64,000 nucleotides of DNA, from positions 3,844,001 through 3,908,000 of the forward strand of contig NZ_JAUTAL010000001.1 of the NCBI RefSeq assembly GCF_030818575.1, given 5' to 3'. Shown here piece by piece: positions 51,756-60,590 of this stretch. Below the pieces are notes generated by a model, which was not told the DNA's origin, did not search any database, and saw only the letters and a program-made list of their open reading frames with translations. The stretch's first letter is position 1; each line of letters opens with the position of its first letter. This DNA comes from Chryseobacterium camelliae (GTDB taxonomy: Bacteria; Bacteroidota; Bacteroidia; Flavobacteriales; Weeksellaceae). Made by a program: the position numbers and the translations under genes.

Positions 51756-52367
51756 ATGAGAAAATTATTATTTGCAGCCATGTGCATATTCGCTTTGCTG
51801 GTAGGAGCTTATCCTTTATTATATGCTTTTGTTGAGTCTAAATATACTTTTCTGAGCTCTAAGTCTCCCGAAGTTCTTCATAATATCATTTGGAAAACAG
51901 CTTTTCTTGCCCACATCATTTTCGGTGGGCTGGCACTTTTCATAGGCTGGCGGCAGTTCGGACCTTCATTCAGGAACAAATATACGGGCTTGCATAGGGC
52001 TATTGGGAAGATCTACGTAATTGCAGCTATCATCAGTTCTGCTTCCGCGTTGTATATGGGCTTTTATGCAAATGGTGGACTTGTATCAGAAATAGGATTT
52101 ATCTTTTTAGCAATCACTTGGCTCATGACTACGGCCATAGCAGTGGGCAAAATCAGAAACGGACAGGTCATTCAACACCAGCAGTTAATGACCTATAGCT
52201 ATGCTTGTGCATTTGCAGCTGTAACCCTGAGAATTTGGTATCCTCTGTTGATACGGATAAGCGGTGATCCTGTCAACTCTTATATTATTGTGGCATGGTT
52301 GTGCTGGATTCCTAATGTGTTGACCGCTTATTTTCTGAACATGAGATTGAGAAAGCGTGAATCCTGA
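51756..52367 (+). CDS. DUF2306 family membrane protein
   Basis: 203 aa from the ATG at 51756, which starts a hydrophobic helix at once (MRKLLFAAMCIFALLVGAYP). About five or six membrane segments. Diagnostic pattern: HIIFGGLALFIGWRQFGPSFRNKYTGLHRAIGKIY (about 50-85) and NGQVIQHQQLMTYSYACAFAAVTLRIWYP (about 140-170), with His residues that in this family may bind haem or a quinone. The role is unknown. Single gene; the acyltransferase gene is convergent 72 nt away. Confidence 0.85.
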   Translation: MRKLLFAAMCIFALLVGAYPLLYAFVESKYTFLSSKSPEVLHNIIWKTAFLAHIIFGGLALFIGWRQFGPSFRNKYTGLHRAIGKIYVIAAIISSASALYMGFYANGGLVSEIGFIFLAITWLMTTAIAVGKIRNGQVIQHQQLMTYSYACAFAAVTLRIWYPLLIRISGDPVNSYIIVAWLCWIPNVLTAYFLNMRLRKRES

Positions 52368-52439
52368 ATGAACGGAAGACAATATTCGGTACACGGTATT
52401 ATTTACATTCAGAAAGATCAATTAAAAAGCAGCTTTAAA

Positions 52440-52997
52440 TCAGATTTTATTATTGATATATCCTTCAGTAGCATTGTCGGCAGGAATAATTTTAGCGGGA
52501 TTCCCAATAACAACGGAATGCGGAGGCACATCAAAGTTAACATATGCATTAGGGGCAATAAGCACATCATCTCCGATGGTGATGCCGCCAACAATTACAG
52601 CATTGGCGCCAATCCACACTTCATTGCCGATGACCGGAATCCCTGCATTTTTTCCGCGGTTCTGCTGTCCGATGGTAACGCCTTGTGCCATATTGCAGTT
52701 TTTCCCGATTCTTGTATACGGGTTGATCACCAGGCTTCCCCAATGTCCCAGGTAAAATCCTTCCCCGATTTCAGTTTCCGGATAAATCTGGAAACCATAT
52801 CTGATCTGGTAATGGCGCAGAATCAGCTTCCAGAAGATATTTAGAACAGGAGTCTTACGGAATTTTTGTGCTTTTCTGAATATGTAGATAAAATGAAGAT
52901 TCGGGTTGATACATTTTGCCCAGATTCCAAATGGGGAAAGCCATTGGCCGCTTTCCCGGTAAAAATCTTTCTGAAGGGTGGAATAGTGGTCTGCCAT
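52440..52997 (-). CDS. Serine acetyltransferase-like left-handed beta-helix acyltransferase
   Basis: 185 aa. N-terminal helices (1-65), then hexapeptide repeats: IYPETEIGEGFYLGHWGSLVINPYTRIGKNCNMAQGV (about 72-108), VIGNEVWIGANAVIVGGITIGDDVLIAPNAYVN (about 121-154), and the end VVIGNPAKI typical of CysE/EpsH/colanic-acid type enzymes. The acetyl-CoA His is probably in LGHWG. In this cluster a sugar or glycan acetylation is more likely than serine acetylation. It is the last gene of the minus-strand run and starts 9 nt after the GT4 gene. Confidence 0.85.
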   Translation of the reverse strand: MADHYSTLQKDFYRESGQWLSPFGIWAKCINPNLHFIYIFRKAQKFRKTPVLNIFWKLILRHYQIRYGFQIYPETEIGEGFYLGHWGSLVINPYTRIGKNCNMAQGVTIGQQNRGKNAGIPVIGNEVWIGANAVIVGGITIGDDVLIAPNAYVNFDVPPHSVVIGNPAKIIPADNATEGYINNKI

Positions 52998-53006
52998 ACA
53001 AAATAT

Positions 53007-54185
53007 TTATTGATCCGTATTAAAAGATGGTTTGCAGGGTGCATCGAGAACAGAAATAATCCTTGAAACTGAATTTTCAAGGGTAAAAGGCATCTCATAA
53101 TGATACAGCCGTTCAAGATACTGTTCAAAAAATTCCGGTTGGGATAACGCTTTTTTCATGCCGGTATAAATCCCTTCATCGGAGTTCTCTACCAAAAGCC
53201 CAAGCGCCCCGTTCATCAGCATTTCGCCTGCTCCTGAAACTTCAGTGGCAATAATTTTCTTTTTCAGGGTTATGGCTTCAAAAAGCACTGTTGGAAAACC
53301 TTCATACCTTGAGCTCAGCAGATAAAAATCCGCATGTTTAAAATAAGGGTAAGGATTATCTGTAAAGCCCAGCATGGTAACGGTTTCATCCAGGCCGAGA
53401 TCAGTCCGCTGACTTCTGATGTTTTCAAAATCATAACCGTCTCCAACAATAAGGATTTTATGCCTGAATCCTTCATCCAAAAGCCTTTTGTGGACTTTCA
53501 GCAGTCGGTCGAAACCTTTCTGCGGAAAAACGGTTCCCACTGAAATGAAGGTTGGAACAGACCTGTCGAAAGTATAATTCAGGACCGGTTCTTCTGCTTT
53601 GGTGATAAACTCTCCCGTATCTAGGGGATTATATATTTTGATTATCTTCTGATGTTCCGCATCGTTTTGGGCCAGGCTGTGAAAATGCTGTTCAATTTTT
53701 TCCGAAATGACCATAATCTGATCAAAACCGAAAAATTTTCTGATTTCTGTTTCCGTGTAGCCTTTAACCTGGGAAAGGTCATTGTGGATCCATACGATTT
53801 TTTTTGATGCCTTTAGCGGAGACCGCAGGATTTCATCCCGCATTCCGTGGATGGCCGCAAATTCGATATCGTACTTTTTATTTTTCAGTTTTCCTTTGTA
53901 GAGAAGACTTGGAAACCTTTTAAGTATTCCCTGGTAAAGCACCCTTGCAGCCTTTTTCGGTATTTCATGAGGGCCGTTGGTCGTAATCATTTCCCCCTTA
54001 TTCAGGTATAAAACATTGATCCATTCCGGCACATCGGCAAGGTATTTTCCAGAATAGAGATTGAGCAGAAGATCGATTTCATACTGATCCTGCGGAAGGT
54101 TTTTAAGCAGTGTTACAAGAACTTTTTCTGCGCCGCCGTGACGCAGGGAACCTATTCGGATCAGTATTTTCTTTTTTTCAGCCAT
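53007..54185 (-). CDS. GT4-type glycosyltransferase (copy 1)
   Basis: 392 aa, GT-B fold, retaining. N-terminal LRHGGAEKVLVTLLKNLP (Gly-rich loop) and C-terminal ISVGTVFPQKGFDRLLKVHKRL near 220, ILIVGDGYD near 250, and the E-x7-E motif SSRYEGFPTVLFEAI near 296-310. Paralog of the gene at 54752-55903 (same order of motifs, FISIGRLHSRKGYHKLIEAH and SEAWPLVIAEAL). Adds a sugar to a lipid-linked or surface glycan; donor unknown. Coding ends 9 nt before the acetyltransferase and starts directly after the neighbouring beta-helix gene. Confidence 0.92.
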   Translation of the reverse strand: MAEKKKILIRIGSLRHGGAEKVLVTLLKNLPQDQYEIDLLLNLYSGKYLADVPEWINVLYLNKGEMITTNGPHEIPKKAARVLYQGILKRFPSLLYKGKLKNKKYDIEFAAIHGMRDEILRSPLKASKKIVWIHNDLSQVKGYTETEIRKFFGFDQIMVISEKIEQHFHSLAQNDAEHQKIIKIYNPLDTGEFITKAEEPVLNYTFDRSVPTFISVGTVFPQKGFDRLLKVHKRLLDEGFRHKILIVGDGYDFENIRSQRTDLGLDETVTMLGFTDNPYPYFKHADFYLLSSRYEGFPTVLFEAITLKKKIIATEVSGAGEMLMNGALGLLVENSDEGIYTGMKKALSQPEFFEQYLERLYHYEMPFTLENSVSRIISVLDAPCKPSFNTDQ

Positions 54186-54749
54186 TTATTTCTTTACCGG
54201 TTTATAGGCATGCGGAAGGTGTTCTTTGATATAGGCTTCAAGCTTGGCTCTGTCCTGCTCCAGTTCACGAGGATAGATGACATTGTTGGCCAACAGCTTG
54301 TCCCCGTATTCCTTGATGGTGCAGATGTATTTGGCAGGAACCCCTGCATACACCGTTCCGCTGGGCATAGAAGAGGTTAAGATGGATCCTGCTCCCAGAA
54401 CGCAGTTATCGCCCATTTCCACACCGAGCATGATGGTGGTATCGGCACCTATAAGGCATTGCTTGCCAATCTTTATCCTCCCGAAAGTACGCACATCTTT
54501 ATATTCGTCAAAAAAATGCAGGGCATTCTGCCCTCCGTCGTGGTTGACAAACCGTACGTTATTGGAAAACGTAGTATCATCCCCGATCTCGATCAGGAAG
54601 CATTCCGTTCCGAACTGGGGAACTTCTACAAAACGTACGTTTTTTCCTACTTTCAGGCCTTTGGATAAGCAGATCTTCAGATAGATCTTCTGGATCATGA
54701 ACTGATACGTGGTATGTATTTTCAGCAGGGCACGGTATAATAAAAGCAT
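54186..54749 (-). CDS. Left-handed beta-helix acyltransferase
   Basis: 187 aa. Hexapeptide repeats through the middle: CFLIEIGDDTTFSNNVRFVNHDGG (about 50-72), GRIKIGKQCLIGADTTIMLGVEMGDNCVLGAGSIL (about 90-125), and PSGTVYAGVPAKYICTIKEY, the usual end of maltose/galactoside O-acetyltransferase-like enzymes. The HDGG motif is probably the catalytic His. Lies between two GT4 genes with 0- and 2-nt gaps, so it is translationally coupled to them and likely modifies the same glycan. Confidence 0.88.
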   Translation of the reverse strand: MLLLYRALLKIHTTYQFMIQKIYLKICLSKGLKVGKNVRFVEVPQFGTECFLIEIGDDTTFSNNVRFVNHDGGQNALHFFDEYKDVRTFGRIKIGKQCLIGADTTIMLGVEMGDNCVLGAGSILTSSMPSGTVYAGVPAKYICTIKEYGDKLLANNVIYPRELEQDRAKLEAYIKEHLPHAYKPVKK

Positions 54750-54751
54750 GC

Positions 54752-55903
54752 TTATTTTTTTACTAAATTAAGGATCATTTTTTCAATCTCGCTGAAGATC
54801 TTTCTATTATCAAATTGTTCTTCAACATCAGCCAGGTTTTTCCTGATCTGTTCCGTGAACGCCGGATCTGTTAAAAACCTTTTCATAACGTTATACATTT
54901 CGTCCACATTGTAATTGATGAGACAGCCGGTAAGCCCGTCGCGGATCATTGCCGGGATATCTCCTGTACGGGTGGCAATGACGGGTTTCTGAAGGATCAG
55001 CGCTTCGGCAATAACAAGCGGCCAGGCCTCGGATTCGGACGGAAGGATGAAATAATCTGCATGTTTAACATACGGATATGGATTCATTTTGTTTCCTGCG
55101 AGGATAAAGGTATCTTCTACTTGAACAGCTGCAATTTGCGCTTTAAGATTCTGAAGCTCCTCCCCGTCACCCACTACAAGCACCGAATGATTAAACCCTT
55201 CACGGATAAGCCTCATATGGGCTTCAATCAGTTTATGGTATCCCTTTCTGGAATGCAGGCGGCCGATTGAAATAAATACCGGCCCTGGCGGCAGATCACC
55301 AATATGCTCATCCGCTTTTCTTTTGATTTCTTCAACAGGAATGGCATTGATGATCACTGCTTCCTGAGGATAATTGAGATCAGGATAATATTGATGCATC
55401 ATATCCCTGATTTTCTGTGAGCAGTAGACCATCTGGTCAAATTTCGGAAATTGCTTCAGGATTCCGGGAACGAGCGGCTGCAGTTTCGGCAGGTTGATTT
55501 CAGAATGGAACCAGCCTATTTTTTTTGAGTTTTTGTTGGTAGAATGAAGTACAGCTGCGAAATCCCCATATGTCATCGCTATTTCCGCATCGTATTCTTC
55601 CCCGAGAAGCTGATCGGCAATGACGGGGTTTTTCTGGACCTGTTTAAGCCTTAGCCTTCTCCGGATCAGCTGGATTTTCCGGATGATGGTATGTTCAGAA
55701 AAGTCCTCCTTGCCACGGGTAAGGAATACTTTCCTCACGTGATCAGGAAATTCGTTCCGCAGTTCTCCCTGGTCTATGTTGAGGCAGACCGTCATATCGA
55801 ATTTTTCTTTGTCGAGATTGTTCAGTATGCTCAGCATCACTTTTTCCACACCTCCCATTTCCATGGAGCGGTGCCTGAAGAGCAGTTTTATTTTTTCTGA
55901 CAT
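54752..55903 (-). CDS. GT4-type glycosyltransferase (copy 2)
   Basis: 383 aa from the ATG at 55901-55903; the alternative start 30 nt upstream overlaps the end of the preceding GT2 gene. N-terminal RHRSMEMGGVEKVMLSILNNL; C-terminal VFISIGRLHSRKGYHKLIEAHMRL, VLVVGDGEELQNLKAQI and E-x7-E motif SESEAWPLVIAEALILQ, followed by PVIATRTGDIPAMI. GT-B fold, retaining. Paralogous to the gene at 53007-54185. It follows the GT2 gene by 14 nt. Confidence 0.92.
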   Translation of the reverse strand: MSEKIKLLFRHRSMEMGGVEKVMLSILNNLDKEKFDMTVCLNIDQGELRNEFPDHVRKVFLTRGKEDFSEHTIIRKIQLIRRRLRLKQVQKNPVIADQLLGEEYDAEIAMTYGDFAAVLHSTNKNSKKIGWFHSEINLPKLQPLVPGILKQFPKFDQMVYCSQKIRDMMHQYYPDLNYPQEAVIINAIPVEEIKRKADEHIGDLPPGPVFISIGRLHSRKGYHKLIEAHMRLIREGFNHSVLVVGDGEELQNLKAQIAAVQVEDTFILAGNKMNPYPYVKHADYFILPSESEAWPLVIAEALILQKPVIATRTGDIPAMIRDGLTGCLINYNVDEMYNVMKRFLTDPAFTEQIRKNLADVEEQFDNRKIFSEIEKMILNLVKK

Positions 55904-55917
55904 GGGTTCGATCTTAT

Positions 55918-56753
55918 CTAATACTTCCTGCAAAATAACAGGATTTTTTTCTTTAGCCTGAAAAGAATTTTGTTCTGATAATCCAGCAGCTCAAATATTT
56001 CATCAGGACGATTATAGCTTTCCGGGACTTTTTTCCCGCGTATATTCTTCAGCTGCCTCCGCTTCATTGCTGCCATGATCACCTGGGCAAAATAATCATG
56101 TGACCTGGCTTTATTGCTGTTCTGTGAAATGCCTTCGGCATGCATGCGGTACAGGTAATGCGGCTCATCAATGAAATATACTTTACCTTTTTCATACATT
56201 TTAAGGTACAGGTCCTGGTCTTCAGCAATCTTAAGTTCCGGGTTCATCTTCTCCGTGAGGTTATAAATGTCCTTCCGGAACGTTACAAAATGGGCAATCT
56301 GAACGGGGCAGTTGAAAAAGAAGGGATCACCGTTTACCACCTGCATTCCGGATCTAAAAGGTTCAATCGGATTCAGGTGTTCGTCACATTTCATAAAATA
56401 GGAATACGTAAGCACAATGTCCCGGTCTTTTTGGTAGGCGGCTACTGCCGATGATATGGCTTCCGGCTGTATGGCATCATCAGGATCCACAAGAAGCCGC
56501 AGATATTACCTTCAGCCAGTTCTATCAGCCTGCTTTTGGTAATGCCGACGCCGCTGTTAGTCTCATTCCGGTAGATTTTAAAACGGCTGTCAGTACCAAT
56601 GAGTTTCCGGATCACTTCCATAGAATCATCTGTGGAAGCATCATCAAGGATAACGGCTTCCCAGTCGGTATAGCTTTGTGCCATGATAGACCGATAGCAG
56701 TCGGTGAAAAATTTACCGTTGTTATAATTGGCGATAAGGATGGAGAACTTCAT
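55918..56753 (-). pseudogene. GT2 glycosyltransferase split by a frameshift
   Basis: GT-A fold, inverting. The first part (56753 down to about 56495) reads MKFSILIANYNNGKFFTDCYRSI, then DDASTDDS and AEGNICGFL; the frame then goes off into LWILMMPYSRKP and stops at 56442. The second part, in another frame from 56490, reads DPDDAIQPEAI and continues with a full GT2 C-terminal half (DQDLYLKMYEKGKVYFIDEPHYLYRMH). Together they make one ~278-aa enzyme with the expected donor-binding DPDD directly after GFL. The junction is at about 56486-56496 (GGCTTCTTGTGGATCC on the minus strand): two bases too many or one too few. Real mutation or assembly error cannot be separated. The second half has no start codon of its own except GTG. 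Confidence 0.85.
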
Positions 56754-56789
56754 CAGCAGTTATGTGTTTACAGTACAAAGATGGGAAAT

Positions 56790-57353
56790 TTATTCTCTTG
56801 TTTTCAAAACCAGTTCCTGGCTGTTAAGTACCGTAGTATTCGCCGGAATATCACGATACACTGTACATCCTGCTCCGATAATACAATTATCCCCTATGGT
56901 AACACCTTTTAAAACCGTTACATTGCTTCCCAGCCAGCAATTGTTCCCGATCCTGATAGGCGAAGTATTAAACTCAGAATAAGAGACCTTAAATTCCGGA
57001 AACGTTTCATATGCATGGTTATGATCATATAATTTGACATTTTCCCCGAAGAGGGTATGGTTTCCGATGGAAATACTTTCCAGGCAGTTGATGGAACAGA
57101 AATTATTCATGAAAAAATCATCGCCGATATCCAGCCGGGCGTTTTTTCCCACCAGGATATGAATATAGTTCCTGAATGATGCTCCTTGGCCAAGGGTAAC
57201 ACGCTCCAGATCAGGATCCAGAATAAAATGATTGTCTGTGCCGGAACGGAGCCCTTTTAAGGAAACACCCGGGTGGTGCTTGAGAACAGACGCCTGGCTT
57301 CTCCTCCTGATCTTTTCAAAAATTGTATACAGCATAAGCGATTTAAATTTCAT
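56790..57353 (-). CDS. Left-handed beta-helix acyltransferase
   Basis: 187 aa. Irregular N terminus with basic residues (KIRRRSQASVLKHHPG), then hexapeptide repeats: VTLGQGASFRNYIHILVGKNARLDIGDDFFMNNFCSINCL (about 72-112), ENVKLYDHNHAYETFPEFKV (with the catalytic His candidates), IRIGNNCWLGSNVTVLKGVTIGDNCIIGAGCTVYRDIPANTTVLNSQE. Closest in layout to WcaF/capsule O-acetyltransferases. First gene of the minus-strand run 57.3-52.4 kb, with a -7 box (57368-57375) 14 nt before the ATG. Confidence 0.88.
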   Translation of the reverse strand: MKFKSLMLYTIFEKIRRRSQASVLKHHPGVSLKGLRSGTDNHFILDPDLERVTLGQGASFRNYIHILVGKNARLDIGDDFFMNNFCSINCLESISIGNHTLFGENVKLYDHNHAYETFPEFKVSYSEFNTSPIRIGNNCWLGSNVTVLKGVTIGDNCIIGAGCTVYRDIPANTTVLNSQELVLKTRE

Positions 57354-57367
57354 TCACATTTGTACCA

Positions 57368-57375
57368 CAAAGATA
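57368..57375 (-). promoter_or_regulatory. -7 box of the 57.3-52.4 kb glycan run
   Basis: Reverse complement TATCTTTG, 14 nt before the ATG at 57353. Divergent from the box at 57406-57413; the region between holds no obvious -33 TTG for either. Confidence 0.45.
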
Positions 57376-57405
57376 AATGTTTTATGCCATTACCATAAAA
57401 AATCT

Positions 57406-57413
57406 TATTTTTG
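57406..57413 (+). promoter_or_regulatory. -7 box of the methyltransferase gene
   Basis: TATTTTTG, 18 nt before the ATG at 57432; the TTG inside it is not a start codon. Confidence 0.45.
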
Positions 57414-57431
57414 CCCATTAAATCCAACACA

Positions 57432-58202
57432 ATGAGTGAAGTATCCAGAGTTCTCAAAACATTCATCGCATACATGAAAAGGCCGGACCTGTATCCTGAA
57501 CTGGGCAGAAAAATCATCAAAAATACACTGAACAGAAAGAATGCGTTCAAAGGAAAGGAAAAGACGGGTTCATGGGCACAATCTAAAGCGGTTTCCCAGC
57601 ACGAGGCTGTACAGCATCTTTTCGGAGCCGATACAGCATCATTCAGAAGCCTGTACGCTGACATTCTTACTGAAGCTGCAAAGAAAGAACGTGAATGTCC
57701 TGTGAAGATGGGAGGAGCCGGAGCTTTGGAAATGATCTATTTTGCCTGTGAATATACCCAAGCCAACAACGTTGTTGAAACCGGCGTAGCCTACGGATGG
57801 TCATCTCTCGCAGCCCTTCTGTCCCTTAAAAAAAGAGGAGGAACCCTCTACAGCTCAGATATGCCATACCTGGCACAGGATGGAGATCAGTATGTGGGTT
57901 GTGTAGTTCCTGAAGACCTGAAAGGATTCTGGAAGCTCTTCCGTTTCGCCGACCGTGAATCATTACCTAAAATTTTTGCTGACCGTACCGCTTTTGATGT
58001 TGTGCATTATGATTCCGATAAGAGTTATAACGGAAGATTCTGGGCATATCAGGAATTATATAAGCATCTGCGGAAAGGCGGGGTTTTCATAAGTGATGAC
58101 ATCGGCGACAATTCTGCGTATCAGGATTTCTGTGAAAAAAACAATATTGATTCCGTCGTGGTTGAATTTGAGGGGAAATACGTTGGTATTTTCATTAAGT
58201 AA
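57432..58202 (+). CDS. Class I SAM-dependent methyltransferase
   Basis: 256 aa from the ATG at 57432. After ~85 residues of helical N terminus, the SAM-binding motif is VVETGVAYGWSSLAALLSL (about 117-135), followed by GTLYSSDMP and FDVVHYDSDKSYNGRFWAYQELYKHLRKGGVFISDDI, the pattern of class I enzymes of the methyltransferase_24 type, with the metal-binding Asp in HYDSDKSY. In a glycan cluster it could methylate a sugar or its precursor. The acyltransferase gene starts 23 nt downstream with its own -7 box. Confidence 0.85.
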   Translation: MSEVSRVLKTFIAYMKRPDLYPELGRKIIKNTLNRKNAFKGKEKTGSWAQSKAVSQHEAVQHLFGADTASFRSLYADILTEAAKKERECPVKMGGAGALEMIYFACEYTQANNVVETGVAYGWSSLAALLSLKKRGGTLYSSDMPYLAQDGDQYVGCVVPEDLKGFWKLFRFADRESLPKIFADRTAFDVVHYDSDKSYNGRFWAYQELYKHLRKGGVFISDDIGDNSAYQDFCEKNNIDSVVVEFEGKYVGIFIK

Positions 58203-58213
58203 TAAATTCACGC

Positions 58214-58221
58214 TACTTTTG
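58214..58221 (+). promoter_or_regulatory. -7 box 4 nt before the GTG start of the membrane acyltransferase gene
   Basis: TACTTTTG, then ATCC, then GTG at 58226. A leaderless GTG start would be unusual. Confidence 0.4.
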
Positions 58222-58225
58222 ATCC

Positions 58226-59254
58226 GTGAAAATCAGTCAGATTACCTTTACCCGTTTCGTCGCGGCCCTTGCTATCGTCATCTCTCACTTTAACAAAGAC
58301 CTTTTCCTGTATCAATTGCCTTATATTTCCGAAATTTTCCTGCGGGCTAATGTCGGTGTAAGCTATTTTTTCATCCTTTCAGGGTTTATCATGGTCATAG
58401 CCTACCATAGAAAAGAAAAAATTGCTTATACGGATTTCTACAGGAACCGGTTTGCCAGAATTTACCCGCTTTATATCGTCGGGGTAGCGTTATATCTCAT
58501 TACCCGGTACTCAGGGTTCAATATTTATGATCTGATGCTGTATTTGTCCGGTCTTCAGAGCTGGATTCCAGGCAAAGCACTGGTCCTGAATTTTCCGGGC
58601 TGGTCCATTTCTGTGGAATTTCTGTTTTACCTGCTTTTTCCATTCTTATATAACCGGTATTACTCCAGAAAAAATAAAAGCATATGGGTAATTACTGCGA
58701 TCATCTGGCTGACTACACAGGTGTTTTCAAACCTTTATGTCCACTCTTCATGGTATGAAGGGCCTCATACCGATAGCCATGAACTGGGATTTTATTTTCC
58801 GCTCCTGCACCTCAATCAGTTTCTGGCAGGAAACCTTGCAGGATTACTCTTTATCAGAAAACCCTCACATAAAAATTATGATAAAGAAATAATATTGCTG
58901 CTCATAGCCATTCTGTTGTCTCTCATTTTTATTCCGCTAAACTTTCATAATGGCCTCATGGCAGTATTTTTTATTCCGCTGATATTCCTGATCTCACGAA
59001 ACAATGGATTGCTGACAAAGGTATTTTCATGGAAGCCCCTGGAATATTCAGGAGAGATCAGCTATGCGATGTACATCGTTCATATCCCTGTTTTATACAT
59101 TTTAAGAGCCGTATGTACTGCGGCAAACTATAATTTAAGTAATGATATTGTCTTCCTGATCTATATTCCTGTACTGATCCTGATTTCAGCACTTTTGTAT
59201 GAAACGGTAGAAAAACCCTTGCGAAATGTATTAAAATCTAAAAGCAAGCATTAA
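58226..59254 (+). CDS. Acyltransferase 3 family membrane protein
   Basis: 342 aa, GTG start. About ten membrane helices. Catalytic motif at the N terminus: ISQITFTRFVAALAIVISHFNKD (Arg and His in TM1), then NVGVSYFFILSGFIMVIAY (48-66) and YRNRFARIYPLYIVGVALY (72-90), the R-x(9-10)-H-type pattern of AT3 acetylases such as OafA. WSISVEFLFYLLFPF near 131 is also typical. Probably O-acetylates a surface polysaccharide or lipid-linked sugar from the periplasmic side. Its stop is 1 nt from the stop of the convergent gene, so there is no room for a separate terminator. Confidence 0.92.
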   Translation: MKISQITFTRFVAALAIVISHFNKDLFLYQLPYISEIFLRANVGVSYFFILSGFIMVIAYHRKEKIAYTDFYRNRFARIYPLYIVGVALYLITRYSGFNIYDLMLYLSGLQSWIPGKALVLNFPGWSISVEFLFYLLFPFLYNRYYSRKNKSIWVITAIIWLTTQVFSNLYVHSSWYEGPHTDSHELGFYFPLLHLNQFLAGNLAGLLFIRKPSHKNYDKEIILLLIAILLSLIFIPLNFHNGLMAVFFIPLIFLISRNNGLLTKVFSWKPLEYSGEISYAMYIVHIPVLYILRAVCTAANYNLSNDIVFLIYIPVLILISALLYETVEKPLRNVLKSKSKH

Positions 59255-59255
59255 T

Positions 59256-60590
59256 TCAGTGATTCATACGGATGATTTCTGATGTATTGATCCTACAGCC
59301 CGAATCAGATGAAGCGGGTGATTCGGATTCGTCAATTTGAAATCCCTTATCAATCAGTCGCATCTTGAAAAACAGAACAGCCGCGTCATTCCGTTCCTTT
59401 TTATTTTTAAAATTCTTATAGAGTATGTGAACTCTTTTTTGATCACAATCCTTGATAAAAGTATCGTATTTCTCAAGAAGATGAGCTGTGTTTTTGTAAT
59501 GGGTTATTAAAGTAAAACTATTCAGTCCCAGTATCAAAAGGACAAAAACTTTCAGAGAGTTCAGTACATGCCGGGGGATATTGAAGACAATAATCATTTC
59601 CAGATAAAGGAAAGCATTGCTCTTAATGCGGATATTATCATCTATAACCGTAGTATAATAACTATAGAAAATACTCAATAGTATTCCGCAAAAGGAGAAC
59701 AGTAAATAGAGATTGAAATTGCTGAGCTTTTTTCTTTTTTTAAATACTATTAATAATGCAATTATAATCAATCCAAGACCTGTATAGATGTGAATAAAAG
59801 ATATCCGGGATAAAATTCCTTTATGCATGATAGCATTAAACAGGCTAAAATCATGCAAGACAGAGATAACAAAATGAGGAATAAATTCATGAAAAACGCT
59901 TACCGGGGCCAGATGAAGGTGGCTTCTGTTTCCCAGTGTATAACCACAGTACATATAGTTGATCAGCAAATATAGAAAAACGCCCAATGAAGCGGCCGCA
60001 ACAGTGTAGACGTAAGACCGTACAGGATAATTTTTTTTCCATGTCAGCAACGCGAGGAACAGTATAGAAACAGCAAATACAAAAATGCCTGAAAAGCGCA
60101 CGGAGACCAGCATGAAAAACAATATTCCCAGGTAAATGCTATATTTTGGACTGAACCTTTCCCTACTTATTCTGTATACACAATAAATGATCAGGTAATT
60201 AAAAAAGTAATACAAAGGTTCTGAGAGGCTGTAAGTATACAATCCCATAAACGGATAAAAAGAGAAAATAACCAGTGTCTGAGGGAAATAAAATTTCTTT
60301 CTGTACGAAAAGAGAACAATCCCCAGGTACGAAAGGATATTCACTACTTTTGAAGCGGTAAAGAAACTACCGGTTATATAGCTGAGGGTTTTAATCGCTA
60401 AAGGGTATCCTAAAGGGAAATTCACTTTATAATTCCAGAAATCCTTTGCCTGAAGGACATACTGAATGCTGTCGGGAGTCAGGTCTCCGGATGAGTATAT
60501 GACTTTCAGCACAAAGAAACTTAATGTTCCCAGAATAATGATACAGTCTAATATCCTGCTCTTTTTTTCAGGGGAAAGCAGATCTTCCAT
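59256..60590 (-). CDS. GT-C-like multi-spanning membrane protein
   Basis: 444 aa with 9-11 hydrophobic helices (residues 13-360). The first periplasmic loop has SSGDLTPDSIQYVLQAKDFWN (about 33-53) with acidic residues and Tyr/Gln in the place where GT-C enzymes (ArnT/PMT-like) bind the lipid-linked donor, and LGYPLAIKTLSYITG following. The C-terminal ~80 residues are soluble. It could transfer a sugar from a lipid carrier in the periplasm; a flippase or polymerase is an alternative. Start overlaps the stop of the upstream GT2 gene (TGATG). Confidence 0.7.
   Translation of the reverse strand: MEDLLSPEKKSRILDCIIILGTLSFFVLKVIYSSGDLTPDSIQYVLQAKDFWNYKVNFPLGYPLAIKTLSYITGSFFTASKVVNILSYLGIVLFSYRKKFYFPQTLVIFSFYPFMGLYTYSLSEPLYYFFNYLIIYCVYRISRERFSPKYSIYLGILFFMLVSVRFSGIFVFAVSILFLALLTWKKNYPVRSYVYTVAAASLGVFLYLLINYMYCGYTLGNRSHLHLAPVSVFHEFIPHFVISVLHDFSLFNAIMHKGILSRISFIHIYTGLGLIIIALLIVFKKRKKLSNFNLYLLFSFCGILLSIFYSYYTTVIDDNIRIKSNAFLYLEMIIVFNIPRHVLNSLKVFVLLILGLNSFTLITHYKNTAHLLEKYDTFIKDCDQKRVHILYKNFKNKKERNDAAVLFFKMRLIDKGFQIDESESPASSDSGCRINTSEIIRMNH

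Noticed and set aside
56442-56490. Two adjacent GT2 genes overlapping at 56442-56490
   Set aside because: One half has only the GT2 N-terminal motifs and the other only DPDD and the C-terminal half, and they join exactly at the motif, so they are one broken gene.
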